From Candidatus Anammoxibacter sp. (GTDB taxonomy: Bacteria > Planctomycetota > Brocadiia > Brocadiales > Anammoxibacteraceae): a DNA stretch of 64,000 bases. The translations under genes and the position numbers were made by a program. Numbering within the stretch: the stretch's first letter is position 1; each line of letters begins with the position of its first letter. The DNA is taken from contig JAIQZO010000024.1 of assembly GCA_021777055.1 (NCBI GenBank), forward strand, positions 372,001 to 436,000, written 5' to 3'. This document shows, one piece after another, positions 50,976 through 58,951 of this stretch. The notes under the pieces were generated by a model. The model had not been told where the DNA came from. It saw only the letters and a program-made list of their open reading frames with translations, and ran no database searches.

Positions 50976-52451
50976 ATGAAAAGAAACAGTTTGCTATCAG
51001 TAGTTATTGTAACGTTAATTGCAATAGTAACAGGATGTGCCAGGTATAAGTCAGTCGAGCCATTTGTGCCAAAAGATATAAATGCAAACTACCAAACAGA
51101 TACGGGAACCTATGTTGACACTAATGCCAATGCAGAAAAGTTTGTACGGAAGGTTGACAACCTTATTATAATCCTTGATGCGTCATCATCTATGGCACTA
51201 CCATATAGAGGCACTGTCAATTCTGGCCTTCCAAAAATTACAGTTGCAAAAGATATTTTAATGAGAATGAACAGCACTATGCCTGACATGAATATCAAAG
51301 TTGCAATGATTACGTTTGGAAACAAGACTCTGCCACCTTCTAAAAAGACGGAAACTATTTATGACCTTACTGATTATACAAAGAACGGATTGGATGAAGC
51401 AATTAGCAGTGTAGTCCATACTGGCGGAAACAGTCCTGCGGGGCTAGCGTTAGAAGATACCCACGGTATCCTCGGTTCTGTTAGTGGACAGAATGCCGTG
51501 CTTTTATTAAGTGACGGAGAAAAATTGAGTCATAACCCAGTAGCAGAAGTAGAAAACATAAAAGCCGCATTTGGGCAAAATACATGTCTATATACTATAT
51601 GGGTGGGCAACAAGACCGAAGGTAAAGATTTCCTTAACACCCTTGCAGCAAAAATGCGATGTGGGGACTATGTAAACACAGACGACATTGCATCCAGCGA
51701 TGCTATGGCAAGTTTTGTAAGAAAAGTTTTCTTTACAACTGAAAGAGCGGCATATAATCGAGGGGTCGTCGAGCAGGGACGTTCAATGCCTAGTAGCAGT
51801 GGAAAATTTGACAGTTCCGGATATGGTATTCTCGACCAACTGGACAAATTGGAAAAGGAAGACAATGCGAGTGATAATATTATTGAACCTGCGCAACAGT
51901 ATGAATATAAACCTCCGGTACAGATGCAGCAACAAATGAAGAAAGAATACAGGCAGCCGCAGCCAATAGTAAAACAACCCGTAGTAAAGCAGCAAAGAGA
52001 AACACTTGCTGATCCTAGTGAACAGTGGAGGCTTGATACTGATGGAGACGGAGTGACAGACGATAAGGACCAGTGCCCAGATACTCCACGTGGTGCGGTT
52101 GTTGACTATAGAGGCTGTTGGGTTATTAAAGGTATAAATTTCGCGTATAAAAAATTTGATATAAAATCCACTTATAATTCAGAACTAGACAACGTTGTGA
52201 ATATTTTAAAAAGAATGCCAAATTTAAACATACGAGTGGAAGGTCATACGGATAATATAGGGTCAATGGACTATAATACGATACTCTCCAGGAACAGAGC
52301 TTTAGCTGTCAAGAATTACCTGATCAGAAAGGGTATAGATGGGTGGCGTATTACTACCGAAGGATTTTCGTTTACATACCCGATTGCAAGTAATGATACC
52401 CCGGAGGGGCGTGCATTAAATCGCCGAGCAGAAATTATACCCGTAAAGTAA
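50976..52451 (+). CDS. vWA-domain OmpA-family lipoprotein
   Basis: I start at the ATG at 50976, which has AAGAGGGG upstream; a TTG at 50952 is in frame but weaker. The 491 residues begin with a lipoprotein signal, lipobox VTGC with C21. A von Willebrand A domain has the metal site DASSSM (68-73). A Gln-rich linker follows, then a calcium-type repeat DTDGDGVTDDKDQCPDTPRG, and an OmpA peptidoglycan-binding domain (VEGHTDNIGSMDYNTILSRNRA). It probably anchors an outer-membrane or cell-wall assembly and binds a protein partner with the vWA domain. Confidence 0.88.
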   Translation: MKRNSLLSVVIVTLIAIVTGCARYKSVEPFVPKDINANYQTDTGTYVDTNANAEKFVRKVDNLIIILDASSSMALPYRGTVNSGLPKITVAKDILMRMNSTMPDMNIKVAMITFGNKTLPPSKKTETIYDLTDYTKNGLDEAISSVVHTGGNSPAGLALEDTHGILGSVSGQNAVLLLSDGEKLSHNPVAEVENIKAAFGQNTCLYTIWVGNKTEGKDFLNTLAAKMRCGDYVNTDDIASSDAMASFVRKVFFTTERAAYNRGVVEQGRSMPSSSGKFDSSGYGILDQLDKLEKEDNASDNIIEPAQQYEYKPPVQMQQQMKKEYRQPQPIVKQPVVKQQRETLADPSEQWRLDTDGDGVTDDKDQCPDTPRGAVVDYRGCWVIKGINFAYKKFDIKSTYNSELDNVVNILKRMPNLNIRVEGHTDNIGSMDYNTILSRNRALAVKNYLIRKGIDGWRITTEGFSFTYPIASNDTPEGRALNRRAEIIPVK

Positions 52452-52507
52452 AATAGATAGGAAGCGGCGCACTAGGAACTGGGAATGTTAAATAGTTCAA
52501 TTTTTGT

Positions 52508-52822
52508 CAGCATTGTCCGGTTAGCCTTTTGAAGTGCAAAAATGTTCCATATTTATGAACATTTTGCAACATCATGATGCGAAAAAGTACCTAAAGTTAA
52601 TAGCTTTGTTTTTTATTAATAATAAATTTCTATAATTTTAGGCACTTTAGGCACTTTAGGCACTTTAGGCACTTTAGGCACTTTAGGCACTTTAGGCACT
52701 TTAGGCACTTTAGGCACTTTAGGCACTTTAGGCACTTTAGGCACTTTAGGCACTTTAGGCACTTTAGGCACTTAATGTTAGCACGCATATGTGTTCCGCA
52801 AATATCTAACCGGACAATGCTG
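52508..52822. mobile_element. MITE: 315 bp with perfect 17-bp TIRs and 9-bp target duplication
   Basis: CAGCATTGTCCGGTTAG (52508-52524) is matched exactly by its reverse complement at 52806-52822. Directly outside both ends is AATTTTTGT (52499-52507 and 52823-52831), a 9-bp target duplication. No transposase is inside. The left part has a hairpin (52536-52562), the centre a 9-bp tandem repeat. It is a non-autonomous element that some other transposase must move. Together with short flanks it fills the 594-base gap between the two genes. Confidence 0.85.
52641..52773. repeat. 9-bp tandem repeat, 14.8 copies of GGCACTTTA
   Basis: Fourteen exact copies of GGCACTTTA from 52641 to 52766 are followed by a partial GGCACTT. 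No base differs between copies, so the array is young or kept uniform by slippage. It lies inside the MITE and is not coding in a useful frame (one frame meets TAG in each unit). Confidence 0.95.
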
Positions 52823-53045
52823 AATTTTTGTCAAAATTAATTGAACCAGACTAGGCGTTGCAGCCTTAACAACGTTGAAAACTTGGCAACTGAAGTCATG
52901 ATAAAAATAACATAAATATGGGAGTTACATGTGCAATTCATTACATGCCCATTTCTTAACAATCAACAATAAGATTTTCTTTTTGAAGAAAAGTTTTGGA
53001 AGTTTTTACGATAATAGTAATTAAACCGTTTACAAAGATATTTTA

Positions 53046-54188
53046 ATGAAAATACATGCTGTCATTTTTAAGGGTATACTCTTTACCGCACTCCTTTTGA
53101 TGCTTTTACATAACGCCAGTGCTAAATCCGATGATAAGGCAGCTGAAGCCTTAAAGCACTATAACAAAGGGGTCGAGCATTGGAACAAGAAAGATTATGA
53201 TAATGCGATAGATGAGTACAAGGCTGCAATTGAAGCAGATTCACAGCACGCAAAATCGCACTTTAATCTAGGGTATATATATTTCCAAAAAGGAGAAAAG
53301 GACCTTGCGATTAAATCCTTAAAGGATGCATTGGCTATTAACAATAATTGGGTGGAGGCTCACACAATGCTGGCAATGGTTTATGAAAAGTTTAACATGT
53401 TTGAAGATGCAATTTATGAGCATAAACAGGTTCTTTCAATAGATGCAAAATTGGCAAAGCCACATATGAACCTTGGTAACATATATAACAAAACACAGAA
53501 ATATGATATGGCCATAAGTGAATACGAGAAGGCCGTAAAGCTTGACGAAGGACTTCAGGGCGTACATACCATGCTCGGAATAATATACTGGCAAAAAGGA
53601 ATGGTTGGAAAAGCAGTAAAAGAGTATAAGACTGAAATCGAACATAATCCCGGTAAAGCGAAACCCCACTTTAATCTGGGGCATATTTATATGCAAGACG
53701 GCAACATGAAAATGGCGATAGAATCTTTTAAACAAGCAATAGATGCGGAACCGAAACTTATGGAAGCACGAACAATGCTGGGAGTTGTTTACGAGATGTC
53801 TAATATGCTTGATAAAGCAATAGGCGTATATGAAGAAGCTCTAAAGATAGATCCGACATTAGCAGGCCCCCATACAAACCTTGGCAACATTTATTATAGA
53901 ACGCAAAAGTTTGATATGGCAATAAACGAGTATAAAAAAGCAGTTAGTTTGGATCCAAACCTTGCTGACGCACATAATAACCTTGGTTATATCTATTATG
54001 AACAGGGCAAGAATAAGAAGGCGATAAAAGGATTTAAGAAAGCAATTGAGTTAAAGTATGATTATGTAAACGCCCATAACAACTTAGCTATGGCTTATAA
54101 AAAAGCAGGCGATGAAGATAAAGCAGAAAAGGAGTTGAATATCGCAAAAAGTTTATCAAACTCCAGACGAGGAAGGAACGGGCAATAA
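53046..54188 (+). CDS. Periplasmic tetratricopeptide-repeat protein
   Basis: The 380 residues start with a signal peptide (hydrophobic 9-24, cut near NASA-KSD). About nine 34-residue TPRs follow, alternating two types: HFNLGYIYFQKGEKDLAIKS and THTNLGNIY-like units, then AHNNLGYIYYEQGKNKKAIK. It is probably a scaffold for a protein complex in the periplasm or intracytoplasmic space. The partner is unknown. Confidence 0.88.
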   Translation: MKIHAVIFKGILFTALLLMLLHNASAKSDDKAAEALKHYNKGVEHWNKKDYDNAIDEYKAAIEADSQHAKSHFNLGYIYFQKGEKDLAIKSLKDALAINNNWVEAHTMLAMVYEKFNMFEDAIYEHKQVLSIDAKLAKPHMNLGNIYNKTQKYDMAISEYEKAVKLDEGLQGVHTMLGIIYWQKGMVGKAVKEYKTEIEHNPGKAKPHFNLGHIYMQDGNMKMAIESFKQAIDAEPKLMEARTMLGVVYEMSNMLDKAIGVYEEALKIDPTLAGPHTNLGNIYYRTQKFDMAINEYKKAVSLDPNLADAHNNLGYIYYEQGKNKKAIKGFKKAIELKYDYVNAHNNLAMAYKKAGDEDKAEKELNIAKSLSNSRRGRNGQ

Positions 54189-54256
54189 AATATCTGTTTT
54201 TAACTTATACACAGGTTGGTCTCGCAGAAATATAACAATAGCCCAAAACAAATTGT

Positions 54257-54285
54257 TTGCATTAACTATGCAACTGGGATATTAT
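54257..54285 (+). promoter_or_regulatory. Promoter-like boxes before smpB
   Basis: TTGCAT (54257-54262) and TATTAT (54280-54285) are spaced by 17 bases. The smpB ATG lies 19 bases after the -10 box, so the leader would be short. Confidence 0.45.
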
Positions 54286-54304
54286 TAGTTCAGAAAAAAA
54301 CATC

Positions 54305-54754
54305 ATGAGCGTTATTGCAAAGAATAAAAAAGCAGGCTTTTTATATGAATTCCTTGAGAAATTTGAGGCGGGAATCGAACTTAAAGGCACTGAAGTCAAA
54401 TCGTTACGTAATCACAAAGTAAGCATTAACGAAGCATACGCAACGTTTAAAAAAGACGAAATGTTTATTGTAGGAATGAATATAAGCCCTTATGAACAGG
54501 GAAATCGTGAGAACCATGATCCCATGAGGGATCGAAAGTTATTAATGCACCGCCGTGAGATTAAACGACTTGCGGGAAAAGTGCAAACAAAAGGATTTAC
54601 AATAGTCCCAAAAGCCATATATTTTAATAAAAGAGGCATCGCCAAATTGGAATTGTGTCTGGGCAGGGGAAAAAACAAAGCGGACAAAAGGGAAAAAGTT
54701 AAGAAAAGAATGGTAGAAAGGGATATTAGGCGCGAAATGCTTAATAAGTTTTAA
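54305..54754 (+). CDS. smpB: SsrA-binding protein SmpB
   Basis: SmpB brings tmRNA to stalled ribosomes. The 149 residues include EFLEKFEAGIELKGTEVKSLR, NISPYEQGNRENHDPMRDRKLL and the basic tail GKNKADKREKVKKRMVERDIRR. The tmRNA gene starts 164 bases downstream on the same strand. Confidence 0.97.
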   Translation: MSVIAKNKKAGFLYEFLEKFEAGIELKGTEVKSLRNHKVSINEAYATFKKDEMFIVGMNISPYEQGNRENHDPMRDRKLLMHRREIKRLAGKVQTKGFTIVPKAIYFNKRGIAKLELCLGRGKNKADKREKVKKRMVERDIRREMLNKF

Positions 54755-54780
54755 CGGCAGTTGGAAACTTAACCAACTAA

Positions 54781-54797
54781 CCACCACTAAATGGTGG
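54781..54797 (+). terminator. Weak terminator-like hairpin after smpB
   Basis: CCACCA (54781-54786) pairs with TGGTGG (54792-54797), 27 bases after the smpB stop. AAATTTT follows a few bases later. It may end smpB transcription before the separate tmRNA promoter. Confidence 0.35.
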
Positions 54798-54868
54798 CGA
54801 GGGAAATTTTATACGAATTTAAAAGATTTAGTGTTATTAGGGATACTCAAATGGATCAGAAATCCTAC

Positions 54869-54898
54869 TTGAGTACATATGCAAATCTAAGATAATAT
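54869..54898 (+). promoter_or_regulatory. Promoter of the tmRNA gene
   Basis: TTGAGT (54869-54874) and TAATAT (54893-54898) are spaced by 18 bases. The mature tmRNA 5' end is 20 bases further on, allowing a short processed leader. Confidence 0.6.
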
Positions 54899-54917
54899 AG
54901 GTTTGCCGCATGGTACC

Positions 54918-55329
54918 GGGGGCGAAGGGCATCGACCGGGCAGTGGAAATAAAAGTTGCGTATCGAGGTTTGTCGGGTATCCTCGTTCCGATGTTCCAAT
55001 CTTTTTTGGAACAAAAGAATGCTGACTTTGGTCAGCGTAAAACCACCTGATAATTATAATAATTGCTGATAATAATGAATTAGCTATGGCTGCGTAAATC
55101 GTTAGCCACGTTCGTTTCGTTTTTGCCTGCGGGGCGGAGTGAACGTACAACAGCAGGATTGCTCTACATTTTTGCTTGACGAATGTAGAGTGAAATCTTT
55201 GTTCAAGATAGTTATTTAAAACCCTGTCTACCGGGGTTTAAATAATGAAAATAAAAGATAGACTACATGCGTAGTATACTTTTATTGAAATGTTACGGGA
55301 CGCGGGTTCAATTCCCGCCGCCTCCACCA
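54918..55329 (+). ncRNA. ssrA: Transfer-messenger RNA (tmRNA)
   Basis: The one-piece tmRNA rescues stalled ribosomes. The 5' end GGGGGCG (54918-54924) and following GGCATCGACCGGG match the family start. The 3' end has a T arm (GCGGGTTCAATTCCCGC), acceptor CGCCTCC, discriminator A and an encoded CCA. The 5' and 3' acceptor strands pair in all seven positions with one G-U. The tag reading frame is at 55065-55097 and encodes ADNNELAMAA. Length is 412 bases with CCA. It follows smpB. Confidence 0.95.
55065..55097 (+). other. tmRNA proteolysis-tag reading frame
   Basis: Ten codons and TAA, GCT to GCG, encode ADNNELAMAA. The length equals that of the E. coli tag and the last residues AA fit protease recognition. 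The resume codon is taken as GCT by analogy; the frame upstream has no stop nearby, so it cannot be proved from sequence alone. Confidence 0.8.
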
Positions 55330-55370
55330 AAAAAAAATAGTAAATAATTTAAGTTCATTCCCAGATAATT

Positions 55371-55742
55371 ATGAGGACAAACATCCAGCGTTTACTAATA
55401 GTTGCAGACGAAAAACAGATAGTAGAAGATCTGTTGGAATACTTTGAGTCCAAAGGATTCGAGGCTGAGATAGCATTAAATTCAAAGACCGCAATTAGCA
55501 TCATAAACGAAAGAAAGATGGACCTGATAATTATTGGCTTAAAAGGTCCTGAGCACATAGATATAGTTGTTAACGTCATAGAAGAGATAAACAAAACAAA
55601 CCCAGAGATCCCGATGATAGTTATTGGCGGCGAAAAATCTAAAAGAACCGAAAATAAGTTTGTTAAAGCCGGTGCGGCAAAACACTGCCATAACCCCATA
55701 GAAAAAGATGAATTACTTGACGAGATAAAATGTTTTCTTTAA
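55371..55742 (+). CDS. Degenerate response-regulator receiver domain
   Basis: The 123 residues have the receiver fold only, with no output domain. RLLIVADEKQIVEDLLEYF gives strand one and one acidic site (D13, E14). The phospho-acceptor position in DLIIIGLKGPE is Gly56, where an Asp is expected. The usual Lys-Pro near the end is Asn-Pro (CHNPIEKDEL). It probably cannot be phosphorylated and may act as a constitutive binding module. Confidence 0.85.
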   Translation: MRTNIQRLLIVADEKQIVEDLLEYFESKGFEAEIALNSKTAISIINERKMDLIIIGLKGPEHIDIVVNVIEEINKTNPEIPMIVIGGEKSKRTENKFVKAGAAKHCHNPIEKDELLDEIKCFL

Positions 55743-55854
55743 TATGATCCCACGCATAAAAGCTAAGACTAAAAGTAAAATCTGTTATACGTGTGGTTAA
55801 ATTCCATTACAAATAGTTAAAAAACAGACCACAAGTTGTCCTTTTCAAATAGTA

Positions 55855-57345
55855 ATGTATAAAGTTTTTAAAGAAACCTTTATTTATTGTATTATCTTTT
55901 CTGCGTGTTTTTCTCCACAACTATATACGGCTCTGGCCGAAAGCACATATTCAAAGAAAGATTTACAGTATCAGCTTCGATCAATCCTCAATTCACCGCA
56001 CCTTAAAAATGCCTCAGTTAGTTTGCGTGTTGTAACTGCAGATAGCAAGCAAGTTCTATTTGACCACAAATCAAACATCCCTCTAAAAGTAGCATCAAAC
56101 ATGAAGTTGTTAACCACATCTGCAGCCTTAATCTATTTGGGCAAAGAGTTTGAGTACAATACATGTGTATACATAACCGGAAGAATATCATCAAGTGGCG
56201 TCTTGTTTGGGAATATAATTATCAAAGGAAGCGGAGACCCGAATATTTCGGGACGCCTTTACAACAACAATATTACAGCTGTACCTGAAATGTGGGCAGA
56301 TGCCATTGAAAAAGCAGGAATCAAAGCCGTATCAGGAGATATTGTGGCAGATGATACCATATTTGACAGAAACTATATCAACCCAACATGGCCCAAAAAC
56401 CAACTCTCCAAGTGGTATTGCGCCCAGGTTAACGGACTATCATTTAATGATAATTGTGTAGATATCACAATATTACCCGGATCAGGCCCAGGAGATCTTG
56501 TAAAAACAGTAGTTGATCCCCAAACAGACTATATAAAGATTATTAACACATGCAAGACAACCGGAAACAAGAAGAAACATTTCTATTCATTATTCAGAAA
56601 AGAGAATACAAACGTAATATATCTAAAAGGGCTCTTCTGGAATGGATCAAAAAGCAGGAAAGAGTGGGTTACAGTAGAAAATTCAGCACTATTTCTAGCG
56701 ACCTGTTTTAAAGAAATTCTGGAAAAGAGAGATATTGCAGTAAAAGGAGAGTGCCGTCTTACAGATGAACAGGACAATATCAGCATTGAACATGCTCAAA
56801 ATACAACTTGCACAACCAACTCAATATCAGAAACCATAACTATAACAAATAGCCGTAGTCAAAATTTTTACGCTGAACAGCTATTAAAAACAATCGGTGC
56901 CACTGTTAACAAAAGGGGCACTTTTCAATCCGGTCTTAATGTTATTAAAGGTCTGATTAATAAATTGGGACACAAACGAGCAGAATATGAGATTGCAGAT
57001 GGATCAGGCCTTTCCAAAGAAAACAGACTTACCACCGGCATAATAACAGACCTCCTATGCTTTATGTACAACCATGAATGCAGGGAAATATTCCTTAACT
57101 CTTTAGCTGTCTCTGGTAAGGTCGGAACTCTAAAGAAAAGGCTACGGGAAGCTCCATACCGATCAAGAATAAAGGCAAAGACAGGCTACATACTGGGCGC
57201 CAGCTCACTCTCCGGATACGCAAAAACAACAAAAGGCCGCTACTTGACCTTCTCCATTCTGGTTAATAATTTCAAGGGCAGCAATAGAAATATAAAGAAA
57301 GTGCAGGACTCCATATGCAAAGCATTGGTTGATTATGCTGGGTGA
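55855..57345 (+). CDS. dacB: D-alanyl-D-alanine carboxypeptidase/endopeptidase, PBP4 type (family S13)
   Basis: Trims or cuts peptidoglycan cross-links in the periplasm. The 496 residues start with a signal peptide. The active-site triad of motifs is complete: S81-N-M-K84 (SxxK), SQN in ITNSRSQNFYAEQLL (SxN) and KTG in IKAKTGYILGASSLSGYA. The large insert between the first two motifs is the PBP4 type. Its presence shows a peptidoglycan cell wall. Confidence 0.93.
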   Translation: MYKVFKETFIYCIIFSACFSPQLYTALAESTYSKKDLQYQLRSILNSPHLKNASVSLRVVTADSKQVLFDHKSNIPLKVASNMKLLTTSAALIYLGKEFEYNTCVYITGRISSSGVLFGNIIIKGSGDPNISGRLYNNNITAVPEMWADAIEKAGIKAVSGDIVADDTIFDRNYINPTWPKNQLSKWYCAQVNGLSFNDNCVDITILPGSGPGDLVKTVVDPQTDYIKIINTCKTTGNKKKHFYSLFRKENTNVIYLKGLFWNGSKSRKEWVTVENSALFLATCFKEILEKRDIAVKGECRLTDEQDNISIEHAQNTTCTTNSISETITITNSRSQNFYAEQLLKTIGATVNKRGTFQSGLNVIKGLINKLGHKRAEYEIADGSGLSKENRLTTGIITDLLCFMYNHECREIFLNSLAVSGKVGTLKKRLREAPYRSRIKAKTGYILGASSLSGYAKTTKGRYLTFSILVNNFKGSNRNIKKVQDSICKALVDYAG

Positions 57346-57479
57346 TATTCTAACAAAATGCAGAATACAGGAGTCCGGAGACAGAATTCAGAATAAAGCA
57401 TATTTTAGAAGCAGTCTGTAACGCTATTTCTTGTTTCTGACCGAGATAGAAAATAATAGATAGATATTACATCAGAGAC

Positions 57480-57708
57480 TTACTCTTGTTGATCAGAAAA
57501 TTCTTGTCTCTCTTGTAATTTTTTTAATAAAAAGCAGAAGATGCACATTCTTTGGTTCATCAAAACTATATCTTCCACAATTATCATGGTCACTCTTAGG
57601 GATATTCAATTTAGCAAGATGTAAATTAAATCTGCTATTAATATCCTGTGGAATATTCACAATAAAAGAAAACTTTTGTAGAAAATGGAAAAGTACAGTT
57701 TCAAGGAA
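57480..57708 (-). pseudogene. Fragment resembling a tyrosine recombinase (integron integrase-like) N-terminal domain
   Basis: On the minus strand a broken frame reads HFLQKFSFIVNIPQDINSRF, then LAKLNIPKSDHDNCGRY and FIKK. Losing one A in an A7 run changes ITRETRIF to LQERQEFSDQQE. These pieces recall the core-binding domain of integron-type integrases (LPxFIxKLQEKxQ then QQ). About ten residues expected after GRY are missing, and the catalytic domain is gone. It points away from the SIR2 genes, the usual orientation of intI to its cassettes. Family recognition is from memory. Confidence 0.4.
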
Positions 57709-57792
57709 TCATCTCATGTAACATAATATCCTGAAGATGTACCTCCAGGATATCATTCTAAGCAACATGATACACAGAAAGATGTTACTTGG

Positions 57793-57821
57793 TTTACATA
57801 GAAAAGTTAATAAATTATTTT
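57793..57821 (+). promoter_or_regulatory. Promoter-like boxes upstream of the SIR2 pair
   Basis: TTTACA (57793-57798) and TATTTT (57816-57821) are spaced by 17 bases. A transcript from here would have a leader of about 220 bases before the SIR2 start, containing the hairpins at 57856-57920. In an integron this would be the place of the cassette promoter. Confidence 0.45.
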
Positions 57822-57855
57822 AATTGCTAAGTGTTTTTGGAGATGGGCAGACCTG

Positions 57856-57920
57856 GTCAGCTCCTTGTTGGCTGACGCTTCGCGTCAGCCAATGTCTGGT
57901 TTCGACCAAAAACAGACATC
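57856..57920 (+). promoter_or_regulatory. Structured leader with mutually exclusive hairpins
   Basis: TTGGCTGACGC-TTC-GCGTCAGCCAA (57868-57892) is a perfect 11-bp stem. The segment GTCAGC at 57856-57861 can instead pair with GCTGAC at 57871-57876, which would break the main stem. Next, ATGTCTG/CAGACAT (57893-57920) encloses GGT-TTCG-ACC. This layout suits an attenuator or folded recombination site. No U run follows. Confidence 0.45.
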
Positions 57921-58048
57921 GGTGTCACGATGTTTGTAACATGGTCACAGGATATATTTTTTATATCAGGTACGAACAACCGAATCTGATCTTTTTATTT
58001 TTTCTCATGCAAGTCATTTTAAAAGAGACTAGGGTTAAGGTGTAACCA

Positions 58049-58951
58049 ATGTCCGATACATTTAATCCAGAGCCTGCTGTTAGACAAGAGCTAGTTGATG
58101 CTGCAGCTTCGGGAATGCTTTTGGTATTTATTGGAGCAGGTATATCGCGACTGGTAGGTTGCCCTTCTTGGGATGGATTTGCAAATGCAGTTATAGATCA
58201 GCTTGTTCCGAAACATATTGACTATCATGAGAGATCACTAATTAATGCTATACCGGATCCACGTAAGCGATTGTCTTTAGCAAAAATTATTGAAGAGGAG
58301 AATGGTGCAAAGGTAAACTATGAAAGTATTTTTCAAATAAATGTACCAAGAAGTGATATTTATAATTTTATTAATAGTTATCAATGTACATTTGTTACAA
58401 CAAATTATGATTTATTAATTAAACCTGAAATTTCTAGATCAAAAAAAGAAAAAGAATGGAGATTTTTTAATCGCGACAAACTTATGAGAGACAAACTTGA
58501 TGAACGAGGCAATGTAATCCATTTGCACGGATGTGTAAAAGATCCGAAGAATATGATTATCACTACAAAAGATTACCTAGAACATTATGCAAGTAAAGAA
58601 GTTCAAGTATTTTTGGAATACCTATTTATGAACAAAACAGTTTTGTTTTTAGGGTATGGATTAGAAGAAACTGAAATTCTAGAATATATCTTGAAATATA
58701 GAGGTAACGAAAAGAAAGAGGATAAACGCTTATTCATATTGCAAGGTTTTTTCAATGCGGAAATGTCACTGTATCAAAAGCTAAAGAAATACTATGAGGA
58801 CTCGTTTTTTGCCGAATTGATAGGGTTTCCAAAAGATTATGAGGAATACGAACAGCAAAAACGTATCATAGAGAAATGGACAGAAAGATTGAGCTTTAGT
58901 GATTTGAAAGCCGCAGATGAAGCAACTGCAATGTTGGACGAATTACAATGA
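58049..58951 (+). CDS. SIR2-family (NAD-hydrolase-like) protein, probable defence effector
   Basis: The 300 residues form a SIR2 Rossmann domain: LVFIGAGISRLVG (26-37, NAD loop), VTTNYD (116-121, with N119), IHLHGCV (157-163, with the catalytic-type His) and LFLGYGLEETE (199-209). No zinc finger of true deacetylase sirtuins is present. In bacterial immunity such domains destroy NAD when triggered. An AAGGTG Shine-Dalgarno lies in the loop of a small palindrome GGTTA/TAACC just before the ATG. The stop overlaps the next start as ATGA, so the two are co-translated. Confidence 0.85.
   Translation: MSDTFNPEPAVRQELVDAAASGMLLVFIGAGISRLVGCPSWDGFANAVIDQLVPKHIDYHERSLINAIPDPRKRLSLAKIIEEENGAKVNYESIFQINVPRSDIYNFINSYQCTFVTTNYDLLIKPEISRSKKEKEWRFFNRDKLMRDKLDERGNVIHLHGCVKDPKNMIITTKDYLEHYASKEVQVFLEYLFMNKTVLFLGYGLEETEILEYILKYRGNEKKEDKRLFILQGFFNAEMSLYQKLKKYYEDSFFAELIGFPKDYEEYEQQKRIIEKWTERLSFSDLKAADEATAMLDELQ

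Noticed and set aside
52641-52773. Repeat array considered as CRISPR
   Set aside because: The unit is 9 bp without spacers, and no cas gene is present.
54887-55150. 87-codon minus-strand frame
   Set aside because: It is antisense to the tmRNA gene.
57824-58045. 73-codon frame ending three bases before the SIR2 start
   Set aside because: TTG start without Shine-Dalgarno, unusual composition, and it runs through perfect hairpins. More likely a leader than a gene.
58079-58085. GTTAGAC, an exact GTTRRRY core site
   Set aside because: It lies inside the SIR2 coding sequence with no paired box; the motif occurs by chance about once per kilobase.
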